From: Nonomuraea jabiensis
GTDB lineage: Bacteria > Actinomycetota > Actinomycetes > Streptosporangiales > Streptosporangiaceae
Direction: 5' to 3'
DNA length: 64,000 bases
Assembly (NCBI RefSeq): GCF_014204795.1
Contig: NZ_JACHMB010000001.1
Span: forward strand, 10,738,501 to 10,802,500
Position numbers and translations under genes: made by a program. The notes below the pieces were generated by a model. The model searched no databases, was not told where the DNA came from, and saw nothing but the letters and a program-made list of their open reading frames with translations. Below, piece by piece: positions 1 to 7,988 of the stretch (its first letter is position 1; each line of letters begins with the position of its first letter).

Positions 1-359
1 CCGTCGAACAGGTGGAACAGGCCCGTGTCGACCACGGTGGCGTACCCTTCCCCTCGCCCGCCGAGGCGCAACGCGTCGCCGAGTTCGAACGTGGCCGCGA
101 TCCCGCGCTCCTCCGCCTTGGCCCGCGCCTCGCTGATCGCCGCCGGCGAGCTGTCGATCCCCAGCACGTCGTAGCCGAGCGCGGCCAGCAGCAGCGTGTG
201 CTCGCCCGTGCCGCAGCCCGCGTCCAGCACGGGCCCCTCGATCAGCCCGGCGCGCTCCAGCCGGACCACGACCTCCTGGGGGTGCCCCACGTCCCAAGGC
301 GGTGCCTGCCGCCGTGCCTTGGCGCGGTACGCCTCCTCGAAAGGGTCCTTCTCCCCCAT
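1..359 (-). CDS. Class I SAM-dependent methyltransferase, 3' end outside window
   Basis: The first 119 codons of a minus-strand gene are present and the rest lies beyond position 1. The ATG at 359 follows a GGAGACGGG ribosome-binding site. The protein begins MGEKDPFEEAYRAK; the SAM-binding motif I VLDAGCGTGE is at residues 44-53 and the following beta-2 strand reads GYDVLGIDSS, the classic Rossmann methyltransferase layout. Small-molecule methyltransferases of this fold transfer a methyl group from SAM. The acceptor cannot be told from this part. It is divergent from the multicopper oxidase, with 268 bases between the two starts in which I recognise no other gene. Confidence 0.8.
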   Translation of the reverse strand, partial: MGEKDPFEEAYRAKARRQAPPWDVGHPQEVVVRLERAGLIEGPVLDAGCGTGEHTLLLAALGYDVLGIDSSPAAISEARAKAEERGIAATFELGDALRLGGRGEGYATVVDTGLFHLFD

Positions 360-627
360 CCCGTCTCCTCTCCCTCGCCGGCGCCGCCGGCGTCCTGTCC
401 GCCGGCGGCGCCGATGCGCTTCCCACTTTCCCGCGACCCGGTAGAGCGGCCCTCAAGACGCCATGGATCACGTTGTGAGCGGGGTGACCCGTGCCCGCTC
501 CAGCCGCGGTCGAGGCGGGCGCGAGCGCAGAACGCCAGCCTTCCGACGACATCTCACAGCGATCTCACAGCCGATCGGCTGCGGGCTGGAGCAGCAGCAG
601 CCAGCACCACACGGGGAGCCCCAGACC

Positions 628-2091
628 ATGGTGAAACGACGTGACCTGTTCAAGCTGGGCGCCCTCGCGGGCGGCGCCGCCATGATTCCCGTCCTCGCCT
701 CCGAAGACACCGGTGTCCAGGCGTTCGCACGGCCCGCCGGTCACCGCCACCACGCCACCACCACGTTCTCGGGACGCGCCGCGGACGCCCCCGACCCCTT
801 CACCGTGCCCCTGCCCCTGCCCCCGGCGCTCAAGCCGGCCGCCGTCCTGCCCGACGCCGACGTCTACCGCGTGACCACCCGGCCGGCGGTCGCCGAACTG
901 CTGCCCGGCCTGCAGACACCCGTCCTCACCTACGGCGGCTCGTACATCGGGCCCACCATCCGCGCCACGACCGGGCGCCGGGTGATCGTGCACCACACCA
1001 ACACGCTCGACATGGGCACCGCCGTGCACCTGCACGGCGCCCACGTGCCCGCCGCCCACGACGGCTTCCCCACCGACCTCATCAACCCGGGCACCACCCG
1101 CACCTACGAATATCCGAACCGGCAGGCGGCCGCGACGCTGTGGTACCACGACCACGCCCACCACATGGAGGCCGAGCACGTCTATCGCGGTCTGCACGGC
1201 TTCTACCTGTTGGAAGACCCGGCCGAGCGCTCGCTCAAGCTGCCCAAGGGCGCGTACGACATCCCGATCATGCTGACCGACGCCCGCTTCGCCGACGACG
1301 GCAGCCTCGTCTTCATCATGGACGACTCGGGCAACCGCACGACCCTCCTCACCAACGGCCGCCCGGCCCCGTACCTGCCGGTGGCGGGCCGCCGCTACCG
1401 GCTGCGCCTGCTCAACGCCAGCAACATGCGGGTGTTCCGGCTCCAGCTCGCCGGAGGCGAGGAACTGGTGCAGGTCGCGAGCGACGGCGGCCTGCTGCCC
1501 GCCCCGGCGCCCACCGGAACGATCACGCTGAGCGCGGCCGAGCGGGCGGACGTCGTCGTCGACTTCTCCCGCTATCCGGCGGGCACCCGACTGGTCCTCA
1601 GCGACACGCTCACCGGTCTGCCCGTGCTGCGCTTCGACGTGGAGGGCCGTGTGCGTGACGACAGCCGGGTCCCCTCCGTGCTGCGCCCGGCGGCCCCGCT
1701 GCCCCCGGCCACGACCGTGCGCGACGTGACGTTCGCCTACGACTTCGCCCTCGGCTGGTTCACCATCAACGGCAGGCTCTTCGACCCCGACCGGGTGGAC
1801 TTCACGATCAATCGGGGCAGCACCGAGATCTGGCGCATCCACAACTCGACGAGTCCCATCGGGGTGCCGCACAACCTGCATGTGCATCTCGTCCAGTTCC
1901 GGGTCCTCGACCGCAACGGCGTGCCGGCCGGGCCGGCCGAGCAGGGGCCGAAGGACACGGTGTCGGTGGCGCCGGGCGAGACCGTCCGAGTCCAGGCCAC
2001 GTTCACCGATCACCTGGGCCGGTACGTCTTCCACTGCCACCAGCTCGACCACTCCAGCATGGGCATGATGGCGGTGTTCGAGGTCGTCTGA
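628..2091 (+). CDS. Tat-secreted multicopper oxidase (CotA/bilirubin-oxidase/FtsP type)
   Basis: 487 residues from the ATG at 628, chosen because the protein then starts with a twin-arginine signal (KRRDLFKLG plus hydrophobic stretch) and follows GGGGAG; the frame is open further upstream. All four copper-ligand motifs are visible: HLHGAH (about residue 133), WYHDHA (172), HNLHVH (415) and HCHQLDHSSMGMM (470), giving the type 1 site and the type 2/3 trinuclear cluster. The family oxidises phenols, bilirubin-like pigments or metal ions outside the membrane and reduces O2 to water. The substrate is not evident. It stands alone, with a short GC hairpin just after the stop. Confidence 0.88.
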   Translation: MVKRRDLFKLGALAGGAAMIPVLASEDTGVQAFARPAGHRHHATTTFSGRAADAPDPFTVPLPLPPALKPAAVLPDADVYRVTTRPAVAELLPGLQTPVLTYGGSYIGPTIRATTGRRVIVHHTNTLDMGTAVHLHGAHVPAAHDGFPTDLINPGTTRTYEYPNRQAAATLWYHDHAHHMEAEHVYRGLHGFYLLEDPAERSLKLPKGAYDIPIMLTDARFADDGSLVFIMDDSGNRTTLLTNGRPAPYLPVAGRRYRLRLLNASNMRVFRLQLAGGEELVQVASDGGLLPAPAPTGTITLSAAERADVVVDFSRYPAGTRLVLSDTLTGLPVLRFDVEGRVRDDSRVPSVLRPAAPLPPATTVRDVTFAYDFALGWFTINGRLFDPDRVDFTINRGSTEIWRIHNSTSPIGVPHNLHVHLVQFRVLDRNGVPAGPAEQGPKDTVSVAPGETVRVQATFTDHLGRYVFHCHQLDHSSMGMMAVFEVV

Positions 2092-2098
2092 GCGGCAA

Positions 2099-2123
2099 GG
2101 CCGGGAGGGGCGCTCACCCGGCC
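2099..2123 (+). terminator. Terminator-like hairpin after multicopper oxidase
   Basis: The 7-bp arms GGCCGGG and CCCGGCC are separated by 11 bases and begin 8 bases after the oxidase stop. There is no T-run, as is usual for actinomycete hairpin terminators. Confidence 0.4.
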
Positions 2124-2421
2124 ACGCCCTCGATGAGGGAAGTACCCCCGCAACGGCAAGGTCGCCTCCGTCACGAGATGACCGCCCGCAGGACGGAGCC
2201 GAACGCTCCGGGCCGTTGCGGCTGCCACTGGGCCGCGGCGTCGGCTGCGCCGTCGCTGGGGGATTCGAGGCCGTACCAGATCAGGCATGGCTTCAGGGTT
2301 ACGGCGAGAATCAGTCTGTCGGTACGTCTTCGCCGGCCCAGCCGTTGATCGGCATCGATCATCGCCTAAATCCTACCTGTTTAATTGGAATATTCTAGGC
2401 GCACAAGCGGTAGGAGGTCCG
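2124..2421. other. Intergenic region upstream of quinone reductase
   Basis: Apart from the promoter-proximal site described separately, I see no convincing gene. A 63-codon minus-strand frame (2171-2362) has acceptable composition but no recognised family and no clear ribosome-binding site. AT-rich DNA at 2366-2398, next to the downstream gene, is the likely promoter. Confidence 0.4.
2367..2384 (+). promoter_or_regulatory. Possible operator with CCTACCTG core
   Basis: TAAATCCTACCTGTTTAA lies 38 bases before the quinone reductase start in the only AT-rich stretch of the gap. Its central CCTACCTG equals the core of the palindromes at 14145 and 17546, but the flanks agree at only 12 of 18 positions overall, so membership of the same regulon is doubtful. 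Confidence 0.3.
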
Positions 2422-3342
2422 ATGCCCAAGGCATATGTGTTCACCCAGTACGGCGGCCCGGAAGTGGAGGCGTTCGCCGAGGTCGAGCGGCCGGTCCCCG
2501 GTGCCGGACAGGTCCTGGTCTCGGTGCGGGCGGCCGGGGTCAATCCCGTCGATTGGAAGAGGCGGACGGGCTACCGTCCGCCGGGCGCCCCGGCCGCCGA
2601 CTTCCCAGCCGTGTTCGGGGGCGAGGTCTCCGGGGTGGTCGAGCAGGTCGGGGACGGCGTCGAGGAGTTCGCGGTCGGTGACGCGGTCTTCGGCAACCCC
2701 GTCAGCGGCGGCTACGCGGAGTACGCGCTGCTTCCGGTCGGGCTGACCGCGCGCAAGCCCGACGGCCTGTCGTTCGCGGACGCGGCGACACTCCCCATCG
2801 CGGCGGCGACGGCGTACGACGGCGTACATCAGCTGGCGCTCCCACCCGGCGCCACCCTGCTGATCATCGGCGTCGGGGGCGGGGTCGGGGTGGCGGCGGC
2901 ACAGATCGCGCGGCACACCGGTGTGAGGGTGATCGGCACTGCCAGCGCCGGCAAGAAGGACTTCGTCGAGGCGCTCGGCGCGGTCCACGTCGAGCCGGGA
3001 CCGGGTGCCGCAGACCGGATCCGGGACGCCGCGCCGGAAGGCGTCGACGCGATCTATGACCTGGTCGGCGGCAGCGCGCTGGAGGAGGTGGCCGGCGTAC
3101 TGGCGGATCGGTCGAAGCTGATCACCGCGGCCGACCGGGAGACGGTCGCGCGGCTCGGCGGCTCACCGGTCCAGCGGGTCCGTGACCGGACGGTGCTCGA
3201 CGCGGTTGCGAACCTGGCCGTGGAGGGGGTGCTGCGGCCGTTCGTCACCCTGACCTTCCCCCTTGCGCAGGCACCCCAGGCGTTGCGCACGGTGGAGGGC
3301 GGCCACGCGCGCGGCAAGATCGTGATCGAGCTCGGCGCATGA
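2422..3342 (+). CDS. NADP-dependent zinc-independent oxidoreductase (quinone oxidoreductase, MDR family)
   Basis: 306 residues from the ATG at 2422, preceded by AGGAGG at 2412-2417; the frame is open upstream but lacks such a site. The sequence MPKAYVFTQYGGPEVEAFAE is the typical start of the quinone-reductase branch of medium-chain dehydrogenases. A GroES-like domain covers about residues 25-110 and a Rossmann domain follows, with the glycine-rich IIGVGGGVGVAAAQIA segment near residue 155. The structural- and catalytic-zinc cysteines of true alcohol dehydrogenases are not seen, so reduction of quinones or enones with NADPH is expected. It appears monocistronic. Confidence 0.85.
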   Translation: MPKAYVFTQYGGPEVEAFAEVERPVPGAGQVLVSVRAAGVNPVDWKRRTGYRPPGAPAADFPAVFGGEVSGVVEQVGDGVEEFAVGDAVFGNPVSGGYAEYALLPVGLTARKPDGLSFADAATLPIAAATAYDGVHQLALPPGATLLIIGVGGGVGVAAAQIARHTGVRVIGTASAGKKDFVEALGAVHVEPGPGAADRIRDAAPEGVDAIYDLVGGSALEEVAGVLADRSKLITAADRETVARLGGSPVQRVRDRTVLDAVANLAVEGVLRPFVTLTFPLAQAPQALRTVEGGHARGKIVIELGA

Positions 3343-3444
3343 GCGTTGCCGGCGAGTACGGTCGGAGAGCAGCAGCGCCTCGTTCACGTCGTGGGTGACC
3401 AGGAGCGCGGCGAAGTCGTGCTCGCCACGCAGGCGGAAGCTGGT
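3343..3444 (-). pseudogene. Remnant of SsuB/TauB/NrtD-type ABC ATPase
   Basis: On the minus strand this stretch translates to LRGEHDFAALLVTHDVNEAL followed by LLSDRT, the H-loop (THD) region typical of nitrate/sulfonate/taurine ABC ATPases. Nothing before or after it resembles the rest of the 250-residue protein, and it is wedged between two forward genes with no start codon or Walker motifs. I read it as the last recognisable piece of a deleted sulfonate/taurine-type importer. The match is by eye to the family pattern. Confidence 0.7.
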
Positions 3445-3450
3445 GATCCC

Positions 3451-4281
3451 ATGACCGGCGAGGTCAGGTTCGAGCCCGGCCTGTACCAGGGCACCGCCGG
3501 ATATTACGACCGGTTCCGGCTCCCCTATCCCGGCCCGATGCTGGCCGACCTGACCCGCCGGGCGGCCCTGTCAGGCCGCGGACGCCTGCTCGACCTGGCA
3601 TGCGGCACCGGCCAGCTCGCCTTCCCGCTGTGCGGCCTGTTCGCAGAGGTCTGGGCCGTGGACGCCGAACCCGGCATGACCGACGTGGTCCGCGCCAAGG
3701 CGCTTGCCACCGCCGCGGACCACCTCCGAGCGATCACCGCGAGCGCCGAGGACCTGTGCGTCGAGCCGGGCAGCTTGGAGCTGGTCGTCATCGGCAACGC
3801 CTTTCACCGGCTCCGCCGCGAACCGGTCGCCGAACGTGCCCACGCGTGGCTCAGACCCGGCGGCTGCCTGGCGCTGTGCTGGTCGACCTCCCCCTGGACC
3901 GGTCCCCGGGAATGGCAGCGGGCGCTCGCCGGCATGCTGCGCACCTGGCAGAACGCCCTCGGCGCAGCCGAGCGCGTCCCACCCGGCTGGGATCAGGCGC
4001 GGCGGCGACTGCCTGACCACGAAGTGCTGTCCCGCGCCGGGTTCGAGCCCGCCGGACGCCACGAGTACCCCGTCGAGCACCGCTGGACGATCGCTGAACT
4101 CGCCGGACACCTCCGATCGACCTCGTTCCTGCCGCCCTCGGTGCTCGCCGGCCACGCCGCCGAGTTCGACGCCGACCTTACGGCTGTACTCAGCCGTCAC
4201 ACGGCCGACGGCCACCTCACCGAAACGGTCAGTTTCGCCTATGAGCTGGCCCGCAAGCCGGCGCTTCCCATCACGAGATGA
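3451..4281 (+). CDS. Class I SAM-dependent methyltransferase (Methyltransf_11/25 type)
   Basis: 276 residues from the ATG at 3451 (MTGEVRFEPGLYQGTAGYYD). This is the characteristic N-terminus of a family of methyltransferases; motif I LLDLACGTGQLAFPL lies at residues 47-61 and the acidic beta-2 strand VWAVDAEPGM follows. The frame is open 35 codons further upstream, but that part overlaps the ABC ATPase remnant and is not conserved-looking. The 3' end overlaps the ferredoxin gene on the other strand by 11 bases, tail to tail. The methyl acceptor is unknown. Confidence 0.8.
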   Translation: MTGEVRFEPGLYQGTAGYYDRFRLPYPGPMLADLTRRAALSGRGRLLDLACGTGQLAFPLCGLFAEVWAVDAEPGMTDVVRAKALATAADHLRAITASAEDLCVEPGSLELVVIGNAFHRLRREPVAERAHAWLRPGGCLALCWSTSPWTGPREWQRALAGMLRTWQNALGAAERVPPGWDQARRRLPDHEVLSRAGFEPAGRHEYPVEHRWTIAELAGHLRSTSFLPPSVLAGHAAEFDADLTAVLSRHTADGHLTETVSFAYELARKPALPITR

Positions 4282-4615
4282 TCACCTGCGACGTCGAGGG
4301 CAGCACCGGCCCGATCGCCCGCCGGGCGCCCGGGGTGCGCCCGTGTCCCCAGCCGATCTGCCGGCGGTATCCGCCCAGCAGCCCACGCTCGGCCAGTTCG
4401 GTCACATCGGGCGGCTCCGGGAGCGGGTGCGCGTCCGGGGCCACGTAGAGGGCGTCCACCGGGCAGTACGCCTCGCACATGAAGCACGTCTGGCAATCGC
4501 CCTGCCGCGCGATCAGCGGCACCCCGTCGTCCCCGCGTACGAACACGTCCGTCGGACAGGCCTCGACGCACTTGTCGCAGGCGATACACCGGTCGCGCAG
4601 CACGATCTCGATCAC
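4271..4615 (-). CDS. 2[4Fe-4S] ferredoxin, AprB-like partner of flavoprotein
   Basis: 114 residues starting at the GTG at 4615, which overlaps the flavoprotein stop as GTGA; the longer open frame inside the flavoprotein gene is not coding. Two complete cluster motifs are present: C10, C13, C16, C20 (CIACDKCVEACP) and C41, C44, C47, C51 (CQTCFMCEAYCP), each CxxCxxCxxxCP. A small ferredoxin translated with a fumarate-reductase-type flavoprotein is the AprB/AprA arrangement, so it should pass electrons to or from the FAD of its neighbour. The roughly 60-residue C-terminal tail has no cysteines and ends tail to tail with the methyltransferase. It is the last gene of the nine-gene operon. Confidence 0.88.
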   Translation of the reverse strand: MIEIVLRDRCIACDKCVEACPTDVFVRGDDGVPLIARQGDCQTCFMCEAYCPVDALYVAPDAHPLPEPPDVTELAERGLLGGYRRQIGWGHGRTPGARRAIGPVLPSTSQVIIS

Positions 4616-6195
4616 GACGCCACCGCCAGGGGCCACCCGGTCTCCGGCAGCACCCAGACCTCGTCGAGCCCGCCGGAGATCAGCCGGTGGTGCTGGGCGG
4701 GGTCGGAGCCGGGGTGGTCGGCACGCTTGTGCATGCCGCGGCTCTCGGTCCTGGCCAGCGCGCTGGCGTACATCCACCGGGCGTGGGCCGCCATCGCGGC
4801 GGCCGAGCGGGCGCGCACGACGTCGGGGCCGTCGGCGCGCAGGCCGTGCCTGGCCCGTTTCCAGGTCTCGTCGAGCGAGGCCAGCGCGGGCGCGAGCCGG
4901 TCGCCGTGGCGCAGGTAGTTCTTCTCGTACGGCAGCACCTCGGCCTGGACCGCCTCGATGATCTCGCGGTGCCCGGCCGGGTCGCCGCCGGTCGGCCGCA
5001 ATCCGGCGCCGCCCGCTCCGCGCACGGCCCGCGTGGCCGCCCGGGCACCCAGAGCGCGGGCGTGACGGGCCGCGGCCTGCCCTGCCCAGGTGCCGGACGA
5101 CATCGCCCAGGCCGCGTTGTGGCTGCCGCCGCCGGTGAAGCCCCCGCAGATCGGCTCCCTGGTGGCGGCGTCGCCGGCGGCGTACAGGCCCGCGACGGAG
5201 GTGGCGCAGTCGTAGCCGGTCAGGCGGATCCCGCCGGTCCCGCGTACGGTCCCCTCCGCCAGGAGCGTGACGGGGAAAAGCTCGGTGAACGGGTCGATCC
5301 CCTGCCGGTCGAAGGGCAGGAAGAAGTTGGGCTGAGCCAGCCGCATCGCCTGCCTGATCCCCTCCCCCGCCTGGTCGAGGCGGCAGAAGACGCGCTCGGA
5401 CAGCAGCGCCCGCGCGATCACCGACCGGCCGCGCGTGCTCCCCGCACCCTCCAGGACGCTGCCGTCGGCATGGTAGAAGGTGGCATAGGAGTAGAAGGCG
5501 GTCTTGGTCACGGAGGTGAACTCCGGAGCGATCGCGTAGGCGTTGGAGAACTCCATGCCGGACAGCTCGGCCCCGGTCTCCGCCGCGAACAGGGCGCCGT
5601 CGCCGGTGTTGACGTCGCAGCCGAGCGCCTTGCTGAGGAAGGCGCAGCCGCCGGTGGCCAGCACCACCGCGCCCGCGCGCACCCGGTAGGAGCGGTCGTG
5701 CTGCCTGCGGTGGCCGGCCGCGCCCGCGACCGCGCCGTCCGCGTCCACCAGCAGTTCGGTGACAGGGCTGTGGTCGAGCACGCGCACCCCCGAGCGGCGC
5801 GCGCGGATGCGCATGCGGCGCATGTACTCCGGGCCCTGCAGGCCGCGCCGGATCTGCCCGCCGTCCTCACCCACCGGGAAGGGGTAGCGGCTCACCTCGG
5901 CCAGCTCGTTCATGTTCGCGTACGTCTGGTCCAGGACCCGGGCCATCCAGGCGCGATCGGCGAGGTACCCGCCCAGGGCCTCCCGGGAGGCCATCGCCGC
6001 CTCGCGGGAGGCCGGGTCGGGATCGACGTACCAGACGCCGGTGCCGGCGGCAGCAGTAGCACCGCTCGTGCCCAGGTAGCCCTTGTCGACCAGGACGACG
6101 TCGGCGCCCGACTCGGCTGCCTTGACGGCGGCCCAGGCGCCGGCCGGCCCGCCGCCGGCCACCAGGACGTCTGCGATGAGATCCAGATCGGTCAT
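4612..6195 (-). CDS. FAD-binding fumarate reductase/succinate dehydrogenase/AprA-like flavoprotein
   Basis: 527 residues from the ATG at 6195 behind GAGGAGGGAG. The N-terminal dinucleotide-binding fold has GGGPAG at residues 14-19, and an acidic-ended strand plus VLVDKGYLGTSGATAAAGTG matches the FAD_binding_2 superfamily (fumarate reductase, L-aspartate oxidase, adenylylsulfate reductase alpha). Near the C-terminus GLYAAGDAATREPICGGFTG is the second FAD-contact motif. No membrane anchor or heme subunit is encoded nearby, and the partner is a dicluster ferredoxin, favouring a soluble AprAB-like oxidoreductase. The substrate is unknown. Operon context with an ABC importer and an oxygenase suggests a redox step on imported organic matter, possibly organosulfur. 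Confidence 0.85.
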   Translation of the reverse strand: MTDLDLIADVLVAGGGPAGAWAAVKAAESGADVVLVDKGYLGTSGATAAAGTGVWYVDPDPASREAAMASREALGGYLADRAWMARVLDQTYANMNELAEVSRYPFPVGEDGGQIRRGLQGPEYMRRMRIRARRSGVRVLDHSPVTELLVDADGAVAGAAGHRRQHDRSYRVRAGAVVLATGGCAFLSKALGCDVNTGDGALFAAETGAELSGMEFSNAYAIAPEFTSVTKTAFYSYATFYHADGSVLEGAGSTRGRSVIARALLSERVFCRLDQAGEGIRQAMRLAQPNFFLPFDRQGIDPFTELFPVTLLAEGTVRGTGGIRLTGYDCATSVAGLYAAGDAATREPICGGFTGGGSHNAAWAMSSGTWAGQAAARHARALGARAATRAVRGAGGAGLRPTGGDPAGHREIIEAVQAEVLPYEKNYLRHGDRLAPALASLDETWKRARHGLRADGPDVVRARSAAAMAAHARWMYASALARTESRGMHKRADHPGSDPAQHHRLISGGLDEVWVLPETGWPLAVAS

Positions 6196-6205
6196 GACTC
6201 CCTCC

Positions 6206-6961
6206 TCATGGGAGATCCGCAGGGCGGCTCGTCAGTCCTGCGCTGAAGAAGGTGACGGGACGTTCCTGCCCGACGCCGTCGACGACGATGTCCACTGCCT
6301 CGTTGTAGAAGGCCACGTGCCCCTTGATCGGCGCGGCGGCCGGGATGGGGTCGGGGTAGGCCCAGGCGACGTCGGGCGGCGCGCCTCCGCCCTTGAACGC
6401 CCAGTAGGAGGCCACCCCCTTGTACGGGCAGCGGGTGTGCGTATCGGTCGGCTCCAGCAGGTCGAACCGCACGTCATCCGGCGGGATGTAGTAGCGGGTC
6501 GGCAGACCTGTCTCGAACAGCAGCACCGCGTGACGGGTGTCCGCGACCACCTGCCCGCCGATCTCGACGACGACATGCCGGGAGCTGGGGATCGGGTCCA
6601 CCCGCTTGTACGGGTCGCGCGGGTGCACGAAGATCTCTTCTTCCTCCTCGTACCAGTGGTCGAGCACCACGTCCGGACGCCGGAACCACGCGAACGCGAT
6701 GTGGTCGGGAAGCTCCGGATACCGCCAGGCGGCGTCGCGTACGAGCGCGTCCCCGACCGCGAGGTCGTAGCGGACGCCCGGCGGTTCCCCGGCGTCGCGC
6801 AGCAGGTCGGTACGCACGTCCCGGGCGGGGAAGGCGTACCCGGGCACCGGCCGGCCCGGCTCCCACACGAGCACGGGGGCGCGGCTGTCCACGACGACGA
6901 CGCCGTCGCGCAGACCGCGCACCCAGCGCTCGCTCGGCTCCCAGCGGAAGTCCCCGGGCAT
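6206..6961 (-). CDS. Tandem DUF427-domain protein
   Basis: 251 residues containing two DUF427 beta-domains, about residues 20-115 and 120-235. The second has the signature block VADTRHAVLLFETGLPTRYY, then CPYKGVASYW and DVAWAYPDPIPAA; the first has the shorter counterpart VLVWEPGRPVPGYAFP. The biochemical role of DUF427 is not established as far as I know. The ATG at 6961 sits 2 bases after the upstream gene's stop (TGACATG), and only 10 bases separate its own stop from the flavoprotein start, so it is translated as part of the operon. Confidence 0.85.
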   Translation of the reverse strand: MPGDFRWEPSERWVRGLRDGVVVVDSRAPVLVWEPGRPVPGYAFPARDVRTDLLRDAGEPPGVRYDLAVGDALVRDAAWRYPELPDHIAFAWFRRPDVVLDHWYEEEEEIFVHPRDPYKRVDPIPSSRHVVVEIGGQVVADTRHAVLLFETGLPTRYYIPPDDVRFDLLEPTDTHTRCPYKGVASYWAFKGGGAPPDVAWAYPDPIPAAAPIKGHVAFYNEAVDIVVDGVGQERPVTFFSAGLTSRPADLP

Positions 6962-6962
6962 G

Positions 6963-7988
6963 TCAGGTCTCCGCCAGCTCGGCCACGTACGGGCGGCCCT
7001 CGCGCCACGCCGCGACCTGGTCCGGCCGGCCGAACACCTCCAGATACTCCTCGACCTGCCGCTTGGCCTGGTCCCACAGCAGCACGGGCTCGTAGTCGGA
7101 GCCCTCGGGGCCGACGAACGGGGCCAGCGGCTCGATCACGGTGTCCAGGCTGGGATGCCAGAACACGCCGGTCGAACGCCTGGTGACCGAACCACCCGCG
7201 ACCACCCGGTGCGTACCCGCGGACAGGCGGCCGTTCGTCCACTTGGTGAGGATGTGACCGGAGAACACCTGCAGGGCGCCGGGCACGATGGGGACCGGGA
7301 TCCACTCGCCGTCGGGGCCGCGGCCCTGCAGCCCGGCGTAGTCGCCGCGCTGGTGCAGCACCGTGAGCGCGGAGCCGTCGGCGTGCTCCAGCAGGAGCAG
7401 CTTGTCCTGGTCGGTGTCGCCGCCGTCGTCATAGGTCCAGGTCGGGTAGTCGTTGACGACGAAGCTGGTGTAGTAGGGGCGTCCGGAGGTGGGAAAGGTG
7501 CCGACGGGGACGCCGAGCAGGCGCGCGTACAGGGTGAGCACCTTCTCGGCCACGCCGACCGAGGCGTCGTGGTAGCGCGCGGCCAGGTCCTTCAGGCCCG
7601 GCTCCTGCGGGGGCCAGACGTTGGGGTGGGCGTAGAGCTGCGCGTGCTCGTCGCTGAGCCCGGCCGCTTTCGCCTCCTCGACGCTGCCGAACTGGCCGAT
7701 GATGAAGCGTTCCAGCTCCAGGCGGCCGAAGTCGTCCGGCCACTGCCGCCAGCCGCGGTAAGGGTGGCCGGTGGGGCTGGCCAGCTCGGCCTTGTCCGCG
7801 CGGGGCAAGGCCAGAACGCGGCCGATGGAGTCGTGGAAGCCGTCGATGAGCTCGTCGGGCACTCCGTGGTTGGTCACCTGGATGATCCCGATCTGCTCGG
7901 CCGCCTCGCGGGCGGCGTCGAGCAGTTCGGGCGGGGCGTCGTCGCTGAGGGCGAGTTCGAGGTCGATGAGGGGGATCTGGGCGGTCAT
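6963..7988 (-). CDS. Isopenicillin N synthase-like 2-oxoglutarate/Fe(II) oxygenase
   Basis: 341 residues from the ATG at 7988, which forms an ATGA overlap with the hydrolase stop. The N-terminal DIOX_N-type segment (IPLIDLELAL, IIQVTNHGVP) is followed by the double-stranded beta-helix core. The iron triad reads as H202 and D204 in LLLLEHADGSALTVL and about H260 in SAGTHRVV, and RRSTGVFWHP supplies an RxS-type motif that binds the 2-oxoglutarate carboxylate in related enzymes. It should oxidise a small molecule with O2 in the cytosol. Its place between hydrolase and flavoprotein suggests oxidative attack on the compound brought in by the ABC importer. Confidence 0.88.
   Translation of the reverse strand: MTAQIPLIDLELALSDDAPPELLDAAREAAEQIGIIQVTNHGVPDELIDGFHDSIGRVLALPRADKAELASPTGHPYRGWRQWPDDFGRLELERFIIGQFGSVEEAKAAGLSDEHAQLYAHPNVWPPQEPGLKDLAARYHDASVGVAEKVLTLYARLLGVPVGTFPTSGRPYYTSFVVNDYPTWTYDDGGDTDQDKLLLLEHADGSALTVLHQRGDYAGLQGRGPDGEWIPVPIVPGALQVFSGHILTKWTNGRLSAGTHRVVAGGSVTRRSTGVFWHPSLDTVIEPLAPFVGPEGSDYEPVLLWDQAKRQVEEYLEVFGRPDQVAAWREGRPYVAELAET

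Noticed and set aside
565..2052. Long minus-strand open frame (495 codons) across the multicopper oxidase gene
   Set aside because: It is the antisense shadow of the real gene. In high-GC DNA the complement of a coding frame stays open, and no protein family or RBS is seen.
2171..2362. 63-codon minus-strand frame upstream of the quinone reductase
   Set aside because: Plausible codon use but no recognised family and no convincing ribosome-binding site; kept only as a remark in the intergenic entry.
4687..6246. 519-codon plus-strand frame over the flavoprotein gene
   Set aside because: Antisense shadow with a composition of Gly/Arg/Val/His and no motifs; the opposite strand encodes a complete FAD protein.
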